From Acidicapsa ligni (lineage in GTDB: Bacteria > Acidobacteriota > Terriglobia > Terriglobales > Acidobacteriaceae): DNA of 64,000 nt. The stretch is from contig NZ_JAGSYG010000001.1 of assembly GCF_025685655.1 (NCBI RefSeq), positions 124,001 through 188,000 on the forward strand. Direction: 5' to 3'. This document shows positions 1 through 8,593 of the stretch, piece after piece. How positions within the stretch are numbered: the stretch's first letter is position 1; every line of letters begins with the position of its first letter. Both the position numbers and the translations under genes were made by a program. Under the pieces are notes generated by a model. The model searched no databases. It was not told the DNA's origin and saw only the letters and a program-made list of their open reading frames with translations.

Positions 1-2
1 GC

Positions 3-1379
3 GGATGGGCACCAAAGAATCTAAGCATCGACGCGCTGAAAGAAAAGGGCCTGGCAAAGATGAGAACGGTGGATCAGATCACAGTACCGGGAACAGTCGC
101 TGGCTGGGACGCGCTCCAAAAGCGGTGGGGAAAGCTCTCAATGGCAGAGGAACTGGCGCCCGCAGTTGCTCTCGCCACGCAAGGAATCGCCGTGACCGAA
201 ACCGACGCCGACAATTGGAAAACTTACGGCATGCCGTTTCTCAAGAATCCGGAGTTCGCACGAGTATTTCTGCCGGACGGGAAAGCTCCATTGGCAGGAC
301 AACTCTTCAAAAATCCAGAGCTTGCGGAAACCCTCCGCCTCATCGGCAAACAGGGACGCGACGGATTCTACAAGGGTCAGACCGCCTCCGCGATTCTCAA
401 GCTGGAACGCGAACTCGGAGGTTTCATGGAAGCGGATGATCTTGCCGACTTCCAGCCGGAGTGGATCGATCCAGTAAGCACCACCTATCGTGGCTGGACC
501 ATCTATGAAATGCCGCCGAACGGACAGGGCCTCGCCGCGCTCCAGATGCTGAATATCATGGAGAACTATCCGATCCAGGAGTGGGGACATAACAGCCAGA
601 AGTCTCTGCACACCGAGATCGAAGCAAAAAAACTTGCCTATGCCGATCTTCAGCATTACATCGGTGACCCGCATGCCACGCAGATTCCGACGCGCACACT
701 TATCTCGAAGGAGCTGGCCGCGAAGAGAGCAAAACTGATTACCAACAAAGCCGCCTGCAACGTGCTTCCATCTGATCTGACCGAACAGCTCTCCCATCAG
801 TCCAGCGATACAACGTACTTATCTGTAGTGGATCGGGACGGAAATGAAGTCTCTCTGATTCAGAGCAATGCAGGTGCATTTGGAGGAGGACTGGTAGCTC
901 CAGGAACTGGTTTTCCGCTGCAAAATCGTGGCGCAGGCTTCACGCTAAAACCAGATAAACCGAACACTCTTCGACCTCGCACCCGACCGCTTCACACCAT
1001 CATTCCGGGGTTCATGCAAAATGACAAACGTCGAATCGCATTCGGTATCATGGGTGGATTCAACCAGGCACAGGCTCATGCGCAGTTCGTTTCGAATATC
1101 GTCGATTTCAATATGAACATCCAGGAAGCACTGGAAGCGGCACGATTTACCAAGCGCGACTTTGAGGGATGCGGCGTCTGGGTCGAAAACGGAATTGCGC
1201 CAGATGTGGTTGCGGGCCTCAAAAACCAGGGCCACGAAGTAACTGTCTGGCCGCGCTACTTTCAAAGCATGGGCCGCGGCAATGCCGTCGAGGTCAATGA
1301 GTCATCTCCCGTGCACTACGGTGCAACCGATCCACGAGCGGATGGAGAAGCAGTGCCGGAGCAGATCCCGTTTCGATAA
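3..1379 (+). CDS. Gamma-glutamyltranspeptidase, 5'-truncated by window edge
   Basis: Ntn-hydrolase that cleaves or transfers gamma-glutamyl groups (glutathione and related peptides), normally exported and self-cleaved into two subunits. The frame is open to the left edge, so only about 458 residues of the C-terminal part are present; the first internal Met (position 60) is not the true start. The autoprocessing/nucleophile Thr lies in DTTYLSVVD (Thr codon at 810-812), followed by GNEVSLIQS. The small subunit then shows GAFGGGLVAPGTGFPLQNRG and GIMGGFNQAQAHAQF, as in the YwrD-like branch of the family. The usual TTH after the cleavage site is TTY here. The family assignment is firm; the substrate is not known. 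The next gene on the same strand starts about 100 bp downstream. Confidence 0.9.
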   Translation, partial: GWAPKNLSIDALKEKGLAKMRTVDQITVPGTVAGWDALQKRWGKLSMAEELAPAVALATQGIAVTETDADNWKTYGMPFLKNPEFARVFLPDGKAPLAGQLFKNPELAETLRLIGKQGRDGFYKGQTASAILKLERELGGFMEADDLADFQPEWIDPVSTTYRGWTIYEMPPNGQGLAALQMLNIMENYPIQEWGHNSQKSLHTEIEAKKLAYADLQHYIGDPHATQIPTRTLISKELAAKRAKLITNKAACNVLPSDLTEQLSHQSSDTTYLSVVDRDGNEVSLIQSNAGAFGGGLVAPGTGFPLQNRGAGFTLKPDKPNTLRPRTRPLHTIIPGFMQNDKRRIAFGIMGGFNQAQAHAQFVSNIVDFNMNIQEALEAARFTKRDFEGCGVWVENGIAPDVVAGLKNQGHEVTVWPRYFQSMGRGNAVEVNESSPVHYGATDPRADGEAVPEQIPFR

Positions 1380-1482
1380 CACGAAGATCTGTCAGGTTGG
1401 CTCTGCGGCAACGATCGAATGATGGTGCAGCATGTTTCACGATCCCAAATTTATTTTGGAGCATCCAATCTCTGTGAGCCAA

Positions 1483-2604
1483 ATGACAAACCATCTTTTC
1501 TCTCCTCTCAAGCTGCGCAGCCTGACACTCCCCCATCGCATTGCGGTTTCGCCAATGTGTGAATACTCTTCGCAAGATGGATTCGCCAATGACTGGCACT
1601 TCGTGCATCTCGGCAGCCGCGCCATCGGTGGAGCAGCGCTGGTCATCACCGAGGCAAACGCAGTCAGCCCTGAAGGTCGCATTACTCCGAATGATCTCGG
1701 TATTTATAAAGAAGAGCACATCGCAGAACTCAAGCGCATCACGAACTTTCTCCACCACCACGGTGCTTTTGCTGGGACACAGCTCGCACATGCCGGACGC
1801 AAGGCAAGTATGTCCGTCCCATGGGAAAAACCTCGTTTGATGCCCGCTTCCGAAGGCGGCTGGCTACCGGTGGCTCCATCTGCGATACGCTTCGACGAAA
1901 CCTACGGCATGCCCGCTGCACTTGACCGCGCGGGTATGGACAAAATCGTCGCTGATTTCACTGTCGCGACAGAGCGAGCCATCAAGGCCGGATTTGATCT
2001 GGTCGAGGTTCATGCAGCGCACGGCTATCTTCTGCATGAGTTCCTGTCTCCTCTCTCAAACCAACGCACAGACGAGTACGGCGGCAGCTTCGAAAACCGC
2101 GTCCGCTTTCCACTCGAAGTCGTCCGTGCCGTTCGTGCAGCATGGCCTCAGCACCTGCCCGTCTTTGTGCGCATCTCTGCTACAGACTGGGCTCCTGAGT
2201 TTCTTGGCGCCTCCTGGGATCTTCCGCAATCGGTAGAGTTTGCCCGGCTGCTAAAGAAGGAAGGTGTCGATCTCGTCGATGTCTCAACTGGAGGCAATCA
2301 CCCTGGTCAACAGATCCCTGTCGGAGCCGGCTACCAGGTCCACCATGCCGCAACCATCCGGCACGAAGCGGATATTCCAACCGCTGCCGTAGGAATGATT
2401 ACCGAGCCAGGACAAGCCGATCAGATTGTGCGATCAGGCCAGGCCGACCTCGTCCTGCTGGCGCGTGAACTTCTTCGCAATCCATATTGGCCGCTTCACG
2501 CCGCGACGACCCTGCACCAGCAAACCACATGGCCGTCACAGTATGCCCGCGCCTCAAGCCGAAGCACCGAACCGCGGCAACCAATCTCAACTCCCACGGT
2601 GTAG
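1483..2604 (+). CDS. NADH:flavin oxidoreductase, YqjM/NamA-type old yellow enzyme
   Basis: FMN-dependent ene-reductase that reduces activated C=C bonds of enones or nitro compounds with NAD(P)H; cytoplasmic TIM barrel. With the start at 1483 the protein is 373 residues and the N-terminal segment SPMCEYSSQDG places Cys26 and Tyr28 exactly where YqjM-class enzymes carry their flavin-tuning Cys and substrate-side Tyr. The substrate-binding His pair is in VEVHAAHGYLLHEF (H177, H180), followed by the family signature TDEYGGSFENRVRF. The frame extends upstream to 1432, but those 17 residues do not resemble the family. The true substrate cannot be deduced. It is convergent with the asparaginase gene. 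Confidence 0.92.
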   Translation: MTNHLFSPLKLRSLTLPHRIAVSPMCEYSSQDGFANDWHFVHLGSRAIGGAALVITEANAVSPEGRITPNDLGIYKEEHIAELKRITNFLHHHGAFAGTQLAHAGRKASMSVPWEKPRLMPASEGGWLPVAPSAIRFDETYGMPAALDRAGMDKIVADFTVATERAIKAGFDLVEVHAAHGYLLHEFLSPLSNQRTDEYGGSFENRVRFPLEVVRAVRAAWPQHLPVFVRISATDWAPEFLGASWDLPQSVEFARLLKKEGVDLVDVSTGGNHPGQQIPVGAGYQVHHAATIRHEADIPTAAVGMITEPGQADQIVRSGQADLVLLARELLRNPYWPLHAATTLHQQTTWPSQYARASSRSTEPRQPISTPTV

Positions 2605-2646
2605 CATCCGCGATTTTCCACACACGATTTCCATAACAGCATTGTG

Positions 2647-2677
2647 GGCAAATAGTTGAGAGGCTCAACCATTTGCC
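2647..2677. terminator. Hairpin between convergent genes
   Basis: Arms GGCAAAT-A-GTTGAG and CTCAAC-C-ATTTGCC pair over 13 bp with one A/C mismatch around a 3-nt loop, in the short gap between two converging genes. No T-tract follows on either strand, so its role as an intrinsic terminator is uncertain. Confidence 0.4.
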
Positions 2678-2739
2678 TGCAATGCCTAGCCCACTTATAG
2701 CCGTACCTATAGAAACTCGCCTGGTTGCTGCAAGCGCCG

Positions 2740-3825
2740 TTATTTCACATGGATATCGGGCCCACTGCCTTCGACTTCCTTTGCACGAAACATTCCAAGA
2801 GTATTCGAACTCCAGATCGGATCTCCCACAGGCGCAACCACGATAACTCCGCCTTCGCCGCCCTTCAGTGCAGGCAGTTCATCATGGATCATGTGATCCG
2901 CAGCCTGTTGTGATGTCTGCCCCTGCTCCACCAACGTGCAAACCTGCCGTGCCAGTGTGAGACGAATGAAATACTCACCAACCCCCGTTCCAGACACGGC
3001 ACAAGAGCGATCACTTGCATACGTGCCTGCGCCGATCAACGGAGAGTCGCCCACGCGCCCCGGCAGCTTGCCCTGCATCCCTCCAGTGGAGGTAGCCGCA
3101 GCCAGATGGCCCTCACTATCTCGAGCCACTGCCCCCACAGTCCCGAAACGATGAACGAACAGATGCGGCGCAGACGAGGCTGTTGGAGCAGGAGCAACCC
3201 CAACCGGTCGCGGAGGAACGGGCCGACCGCTTGCGCGCATAATCGAAGTAAATTCCTGCCACCGCAATTCCGTGAAAAAGAACGACGGCGGCTGCTGTTC
3301 CAGACCCTGCGCTCTCGAAAACTCGTCAGCTCCCGGGCCAACCATCATGACATAGGGCGTGTGCTCCATCACGGCCCGCGCAAGTGAGACCGGATGCCGG
3401 GTAAACTGCACATCCGCAATGGAACCCGCAGCCAGTGTTCCACCGTCCATGATTGCCGCGTCCATTTCGTTCTTTCCGTCGGCGGCAAATGCCGAGCCGC
3501 GTCCGGCGTTAAACAGAGGATCGTCTTCCAATACCTTTACCGCCGCCTCGACCGCATCCAGAGCTTTGCCGTGCCGCTTGAGAACGGCCGATCCAGCAGC
3601 AAGCGCCTTCGCAAGAGACTCATGGTAAGCACTCTCTGTCGCAGAATCCATATGCTCCCATTCGTTTTCCCCCGCTCCTCCGTGGATAGCGATTGCCCAA
3701 CCGTGGTTCGACTTTATGCCTTCGTTACTTGCAGCAGGCGTCGCGCCGAATGCAGTAACGCCTGCAACACATACAGCGGCGAAAAGAAACAAAGCTGATC
3801 GTGCATTCCGGCTCTGAAACATCAT
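2740..3825 (-). CDS. Isoaspartyl peptidase / plant-type L-asparaginase, exported
   Basis: Ntn-hydrolase (asparaginase_2 family) that removes isoaspartyl residues or hydrolyses asparagine after autocleavage. The N-terminal part begins with a hydrophobic signal segment (LFLFAAVCVAGVTAFGA), then AIAIHGGAG, the canonical start of the alpha subunit. Catalytic Thr is the first residue of the beta subunit in FGTVGAVARD (Thr232 counted from the upstream ATG at 3834). GNGRGSAF-like (FNAGRGSAF) and GGMQGKLPGRVGDSPLIGAG, typical of the substrate pocket, are present. Start chosen at 3825 because the GGATGG stretch is better spaced for it than for the ATG at 3834. It is divergent from the UPF0182 gene; the 160-bp gap must hold both promoters. 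Confidence 0.9.
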   Translation of the reverse strand: MMFQSRNARSALFLFAAVCVAGVTAFGATPAASNEGIKSNHGWAIAIHGGAGENEWEHMDSATESAYHESLAKALAAGSAVLKRHGKALDAVEAAVKVLEDDPLFNAGRGSAFAADGKNEMDAAIMDGGTLAAGSIADVQFTRHPVSLARAVMEHTPYVMMVGPGADEFSRAQGLEQQPPSFFFTELRWQEFTSIMRASGRPVPPRPVGVAPAPTASSAPHLFVHRFGTVGAVARDSEGHLAAATSTGGMQGKLPGRVGDSPLIGAGTYASDRSCAVSGTGVGEYFIRLTLARQVCTLVEQGQTSQQAADHMIHDELPALKGGEGGVIVVAPVGDPIWSSNTLGMFRAKEVEGSGPDIHVK

Positions 3826-3989
3826 GCTAACCATCCTAACCCTGGCCTGAGTTTTGGAGCGATCAACTTACAGCGATTAAAGGCCCGCTTCGCCAAAGAT
3901 TTCAAGTCAATCTCCACCCGGAACATCCCATCTATCAACAGACTTTCTTTATAAACCCCCTTTTCGGGAAGCCTACAATCAGGGAGTAC

Positions 3990-6839
3990 ATGCAGCCGAT
4001 CAGGCGCGGAGGAAAGTTGCCGTCATTCATTGATTCACCACAACAGCAAGGTCCGGCGCGGTGGCGCCGCAGATTCCTTCTTCTCATCGCTCTGGCTTTC
4101 GGCATCTTCATTCTGTGCCGGATTGCGTTGTCGTACTGGGTCGACCTGCTCTGGTTCCAATCACTCGATCTCGGAAATGTCTTCTGGAAAACACTCGGGC
4201 TTCAGGTTACAGATTTCGTGTTCTTCTCCGCGATCACATTTCTGTTTCTATATGGAGCATTCGCAGCGATCCGCCGATCTCATCAAGCCGACCTGCCAAC
4301 CGCACACTCGATCATCGTTGCAGGGCAGCCGATCAGCCTCTCTGTACAACCGGCCCTGCGCGTAATCTCCCTGTTGGTCTCGATTGTTTTTGCGATTGTG
4401 ACTGGCTTTGCAATGGTCGCGGACTGGCCGACGCTCGCGCTTTTCTGGTATGCCCCGCGTGCAACCGTCAGTGTTGCAGATCCTATCTTTGGCAAGCCTC
4501 TGAATTTCTTCCTGTTCACTCTACCCGCCTGGCAGTTACTCAATAACTGGCTATTTACGCTGGCGATTGTGACCTGCGCCGTTGCTGTAGCTTTCCTCGT
4601 TATTACCAGCAGTGCTCGCGCGCTCACCAAGCGGCGAATCACTTATGCCCCATCCCCGTGGCGCGGACTCTCCATCACCGTCGCATTCCTTCTGCTTGTC
4701 CTCGCAATGAAGGTGTATGTCGAAAGGTTCGAGCTATCTCTCGAACATCACACAATCTTCGATGGCATCTCTTACACCGATGCGCACGTGACGATTCAGG
4801 GTCTGCTTATCCTCTGCATTGCCCTCGTCCTCGGCGCTGTTATCGCGGCGGGGAATGCCATGCGAGACTCGCGTGGGCGATGGATCATCGTCTCCATCAC
4901 TCCCGCCATGATCTGCTATGGCGTACTGGGGGTAATCGGCTGGTATGTCGGCAGCTTTATCGTCAAGCCAAACGAGCTTGTTCGCGAAGAACCCTATATC
5001 TCCCATAACATCGAGATGACCAGGCAAGCCTTCGGACTCGATCAGTTCAAGCAACAGGAATTCCCTGCCGAGACCACAGTAGATGCAGCCGACGCCGCCA
5101 ACAACCAGCCTACCCTTCAGAACATCCGCCTATGGGATTGGCATGCACTACAGGACACCCTGCGCCAGGTTCAGGAAATTCGTACTTACTATGACTTCCC
5201 TGACATCGACATCGATCGCTATGTTATCGACGGCACGATGCGCGAAGTCATGCTCGCCCCACGTGAGTTGAGTATCGAGAAACTCCCCGTGAGCAGCCGG
5301 AACTGGATCAACGAGAAGTTGATCTATACGCACGGATATGGAGTAACGATGAACCCCGTCAATGGGTTCACCTCAGAGGGCCTGCCAACGCTCTTGCTCA
5401 GCAACATGCCGGTGCAAAGCACAGTACAGGGCCTCAACGTGACACGACCCGAGATCTATTTTGGAGAATTGACAGACACCGATGTCTACGTAAAAACTAG
5501 GCAGCAGGAGTTCGATTACCCGCAAGGTCAGAGCAACAATCTAACCTCCTATCAAGGCACGGGCGGCATCGCACTCGGCGGATTCCTGCGACGCGTTATC
5601 CTCGCAATCGATCGCGGCGATCTCGGAAAACTACCCTTCAGTGACGACGTAAATTCGCAGAGCAGGCTCCTGATGCGGCGTAATGTACGGGAGCGCGTAG
5701 CCGCAGTAGCACCGTTTCTGACCTTCGATCAGGATCCCTACATGGTCGTAGGCGATGATGGCAAACTCTCGTGGGTCATGGATGCGTTCACTGTCTCGGA
5801 TAGTTATCCTTACTCGACCCACTACAATCTCGGCAATAGCTCAGTCAACTACATGCGCAACAGCGTCAAGGCCGTTGTAGATGCTTACAACGGAACCACG
5901 ACGCTGTATGTCTTCGACGACAAAGATCCGATCCTTGCTACGTATCGTGCCATCTTCCCGAGCCTATTCAAAGATGCCTCTGCGATGCCTGCGGACCTGC
6001 GCAGGCATGTTCGTTATCCTGAGGCATTGTTTAAATTGCAGTCGGAGGTCTACGGCCTTTATCACATGACCAATCCAGAGGTCTTCTTCAATCGCGAAGA
6101 TCTGTGGACCGTTGCCACCGAGACCGGCACCGATAGTACAGGTCAGCAGATTGTCCAGATGATGCAGCCGAACTTCGTCCTCATGAAACTACCGGGTGGC
6201 AAAGGCGAAGAGTTCGTAGAGATACTCCCCTTCACGCCCGCAAACCGAAACAATCTGATCGGATGGATAGCAGGCCGCAGCGACAACGCAAATTATGGGA
6301 CAGCCGTGGTCTACGACTTTCCTAAAACAAGACTCATTGACGGGCCGCAACAGATCGAGGCCCGCATCGATCAGAACGCTCAGCTCTCAGGGCAATTGAC
6401 GCTATGGAATCAGCAGGGCTCGCATGTCTTGCGTGGAAGCCTGCTCGTCATCCCATCCGGCCGCGCGCTTCTATATGCAGAGCCCATCTATCTCCAGGCC
6501 CAGCAGAGCCCGATGCCCGAGTTACGTCTCGTCGTGCTTGCACTGCAGGATAAGCTCGCATACGGAACAACATTTCAGGCAGCACTGTCATCCCTCTTCG
6601 GTGGAGAAACCTCATCTCTAACCGCATCGGAGACACAGCAAACGACATCCCCATCGCAGGGCAAAACCCAGCCTTCAACCGATGTAAATGCACTCATCGC
6701 AGAAGCCGGCAAAGACTTTACCGACTATCAACGTCTCACCGCTGCAGGCAAGCTTGGCGAAGCTGGACTAAAACTCGACGCGCTCAAGAGCGTACTCGAA
6801 AGACTAAGCGCGCATGCGAGTTCAGAGAAACAAAAATAA
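3990..6839 (+). CDS. UPF0182 family membrane protein
   Basis: Large membrane protein of unknown biochemical role (UPF0182/PF03699 family, known from actinobacteria, cyanobacteria and others). 949 residues. The first about 330 residues carry seven hydrophobic spans (for example LLLIALAFGIFILCRIAL and GVLGVIGWYVGSFIV). They are followed by a large soluble, probably extracytoplasmic, region with family-typical blocks such as NIRLWDW, YYDFPDIDIDRY and ELTDTDVYV. The C-terminus ends in a Ser/Thr/Gln-rich linker (about 855-885) and a short charged helix. Start ATG is preceded by AGGGAG at good spacing. No neighbour suggests a pathway; the gene stands alone and is closed by a strong terminator. Confidence 0.88.
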   Translation: MQPIRRGGKLPSFIDSPQQQGPARWRRRFLLLIALAFGIFILCRIALSYWVDLLWFQSLDLGNVFWKTLGLQVTDFVFFSAITFLFLYGAFAAIRRSHQADLPTAHSIIVAGQPISLSVQPALRVISLLVSIVFAIVTGFAMVADWPTLALFWYAPRATVSVADPIFGKPLNFFLFTLPAWQLLNNWLFTLAIVTCAVAVAFLVITSSARALTKRRITYAPSPWRGLSITVAFLLLVLAMKVYVERFELSLEHHTIFDGISYTDAHVTIQGLLILCIALVLGAVIAAGNAMRDSRGRWIIVSITPAMICYGVLGVIGWYVGSFIVKPNELVREEPYISHNIEMTRQAFGLDQFKQQEFPAETTVDAADAANNQPTLQNIRLWDWHALQDTLRQVQEIRTYYDFPDIDIDRYVIDGTMREVMLAPRELSIEKLPVSSRNWINEKLIYTHGYGVTMNPVNGFTSEGLPTLLLSNMPVQSTVQGLNVTRPEIYFGELTDTDVYVKTRQQEFDYPQGQSNNLTSYQGTGGIALGGFLRRVILAIDRGDLGKLPFSDDVNSQSRLLMRRNVRERVAAVAPFLTFDQDPYMVVGDDGKLSWVMDAFTVSDSYPYSTHYNLGNSSVNYMRNSVKAVVDAYNGTTTLYVFDDKDPILATYRAIFPSLFKDASAMPADLRRHVRYPEALFKLQSEVYGLYHMTNPEVFFNREDLWTVATETGTDSTGQQIVQMMQPNFVLMKLPGGKGEEFVEILPFTPANRNNLIGWIAGRSDNANYGTAVVYDFPKTRLIDGPQQIEARIDQNAQLSGQLTLWNQQGSHVLRGSLLVIPSGRALLYAEPIYLQAQQSPMPELRLVVLALQDKLAYGTTFQAALSSLFGGETSSLTASETQQTTSPSQGKTQPSTDVNALIAEAGKDFTDYQRLTAAGKLGEAGLKLDALKSVLERLSAHASSEKQK

Positions 6840-6886
6840 GTTTATAGCCTCTACGAACAAGCAAACGCATGCCACCCTTGAACCAC

Positions 6887-6938
6887 AAAAACACATTCGA
6901 CTCCAGTGCAATCAAGCTCTGGAGTCGAATGTGTTTTT
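6887..6938. terminator. Bidirectional intrinsic terminator
   Basis: A perfect 20-bp inverted repeat: left arm 6887-6906 starts AAAAACACATTCG, right arm 6919-6938 ends CGAATGTGTTTTT, with a 12-nt loop. It has a T-run on both strands and lies between the converging UPF0182 gene and the efflux operon, so it can terminate both. Confidence 0.9.
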
Positions 6939-6982
6939 AAAAGATAGTAACCAGCAGATGCCGCGCATAAGACGCGCAAATC

Positions 6983-8569
6983 TTATCTCTGAATCGCCGT
7001 CTCTGCCTTGCTTGGCTTCTGCGTAACCTGCGCAGGAGTGGGCAATTGCGACTTGTCCCATCCTCCGCCAAGAGCCTCAACCAACTGTACCGCCGCCGTC
7101 ATCTCCTGCGTGTGCAACGTGGCAATCGTTTGCTGATCTGTCAGCAGGGTCGTCTGCGCAGTAACCACATCGACATAAGGATCAATCCCGCTTTTATAGC
7201 GATTCGTTTCCAGCTCGACAAACTTCTCCGCGGACTTCACAGCCTCTTGTTGCTGGCCGACCTGTTGCGAAAGGATGCGCACCGTGGACAGAGAATCCTC
7301 AACTTGCTGAAAAGCCACGAGAACCGTCTGCCGATAATTCGCAACATCCGAGTTATACGTGGCGATATTTTGGTTTATCGTAGCCCGGCGCAACCCCGCA
7401 TCGAAGATCGTCTCCGAAGCCGAAGGCCCAAGCGACCAGAACCTGCTGGGCCAATCCAGCAGATGCTTCAACGTGGAGCTTTCCAATCCGCCCGACGCAG
7501 TCAATGTCACATCCGGATAGTACGCAGCATAGGCCACATCAATCAGTGCATTCGCGCTCGCCATCGTACGCTCTGCCCCTGCAATATCAGGCCGCCGCTC
7601 CAGCAGTTGCGAAGGTACTCCAATCGGAATCGCAGGCGCATTCGGCATCAACGGCCGTACTTCAAGCGAAAAATCCGAAGCAGGCTTACCAATCAACATC
7701 GCGATCGCATGTTCGTACTGTGCCCGAGCCACGCCTGTATTCGTTGCCGAGGCCTCTGCATTCTGCAGTGTGTTCTGCGCCTCTACAACAGAAATCTGAT
7801 CGCCAACACCAGCGTCATACGCATTCTGCGTCAGCTCCAGCGACTTCTTGTCGGCTTCCACCGTATCGGTAAAAACCTTTTGCAAAGCATCCTGTCCACG
7901 CAGCTCAAAATAGAACTCCGCCAGGCTCGCCTGCTCCGTCAATCGCTCGTTTTCAAGATCCGCTGCACTCAACTGCGCCGCATATTGGTCTGCGCGAACC
8001 GTGTTGCGTACCTTGCCCCAAAGATCCGGTTCCCACGAAAGATCAAAGGGCAAAGACTCAATCGTGCTCTGCGTCCCGGACTTGCTCGCCGCCCCGGTTC
8101 CAGAGCTCGTGACAACATTGCTTCCCAGGTTCGCCGAAGACCGCGACCGTGTAAAAGATGGGCCAACACTGAGTGTCGGAAAGAGCTGCGAACGCGCCTC
8201 GCGAATCACCGCACGCGCCGCCATGAAGTTCTCAAACGAAACCTTGATGTTCTGGTTGTTGATATTCAGTTGCTCTTCCAGGCCGTTCAACTCAGGCTCG
8301 TTGAAGATCTCCCACCACTTGCCATGCAGCAGCGCATCCTTGGGCTGCGCCACAGTCCAGCTCGAACCGGCAAAGTTCTCCGGAGATTCCTTATACGTTG
8401 CCGCAGGCGCCTGTGCCGTCGCAGGAGGTACATGATACTTCGGTCCAACATTGCAGGCGCTAAGCACCACACATAAGGACGCAGCAAAACCCGTCGTCCA
8501 TCGCAGCCTCATAGGACTCATTGACGGAGTTGAAGCATTCCGCGTTATTGGCAAATCTGTTATTCGCAT
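6983..8569 (-). CDS. RND efflux outer-membrane factor, NodT/OprM family lipoprotein
   Basis: Outer-membrane channel of a tripartite efflux pump. The N-terminus carries a lipoprotein signal ending CVVLSAC-N, so the mature protein would be acylated on that Cys. It is followed by GPKYHVPP, typical of the NodT/CusC/OprM family. Two OEP repeats are visible, with alpha-barrel signatures QASLAEFYFELRGQDALQ and YRQTVLVAFQQVEDSLSTVR, and GVPSQLLERRPDIAGAE, the family hallmark. It is the last gene of the operon, starting about 25 bp after the upstream pump gene ends. An ATG at 8584 and further internal ATGs are possible starts; 8569 has GGGG at acceptable spacing. Low-complexity Ser/Thr/Gly residues occur around residues 150-165. 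Confidence 0.93.
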   Translation of the reverse strand: MRITDLPITRNASTPSMSPMRLRWTTGFAASLCVVLSACNVGPKYHVPPATAQAPAATYKESPENFAGSSWTVAQPKDALLHGKWWEIFNEPELNGLEEQLNINNQNIKVSFENFMAARAVIREARSQLFPTLSVGPSFTRSRSSANLGSNVVTSSGTGAASKSGTQSTIESLPFDLSWEPDLWGKVRNTVRADQYAAQLSAADLENERLTEQASLAEFYFELRGQDALQKVFTDTVEADKKSLELTQNAYDAGVGDQISVVEAQNTLQNAEASATNTGVARAQYEHAIAMLIGKPASDFSLEVRPLMPNAPAIPIGVPSQLLERRPDIAGAERTMASANALIDVAYAAYYPDVTLTASGGLESSTLKHLLDWPSRFWSLGPSASETIFDAGLRRATINQNIATYNSDVANYRQTVLVAFQQVEDSLSTVRILSQQVGQQQEAVKSAEKFVELETNRYKSGIDPYVDVVTAQTTLLTDQQTIATLHTQEMTAAVQLVEALGGGWDKSQLPTPAQVTQKPSKAETAIQR

Positions 8570-8593
8570 GGTCGTACACCCCATGAATCTGAG

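Noticed and set aside
5-439. 144-codon frame at the left edge
   Set aside because: Out of frame with the clear gamma-glutamyltranspeptidase reading that opens at position 3.
7046-8476. Long Arg-rich + strand frame (476 codons) opposite the outer-membrane factor
   Set aside because: Mirror of a well-supported lipoprotein gene; composition is that of an antisense frame with no motif.
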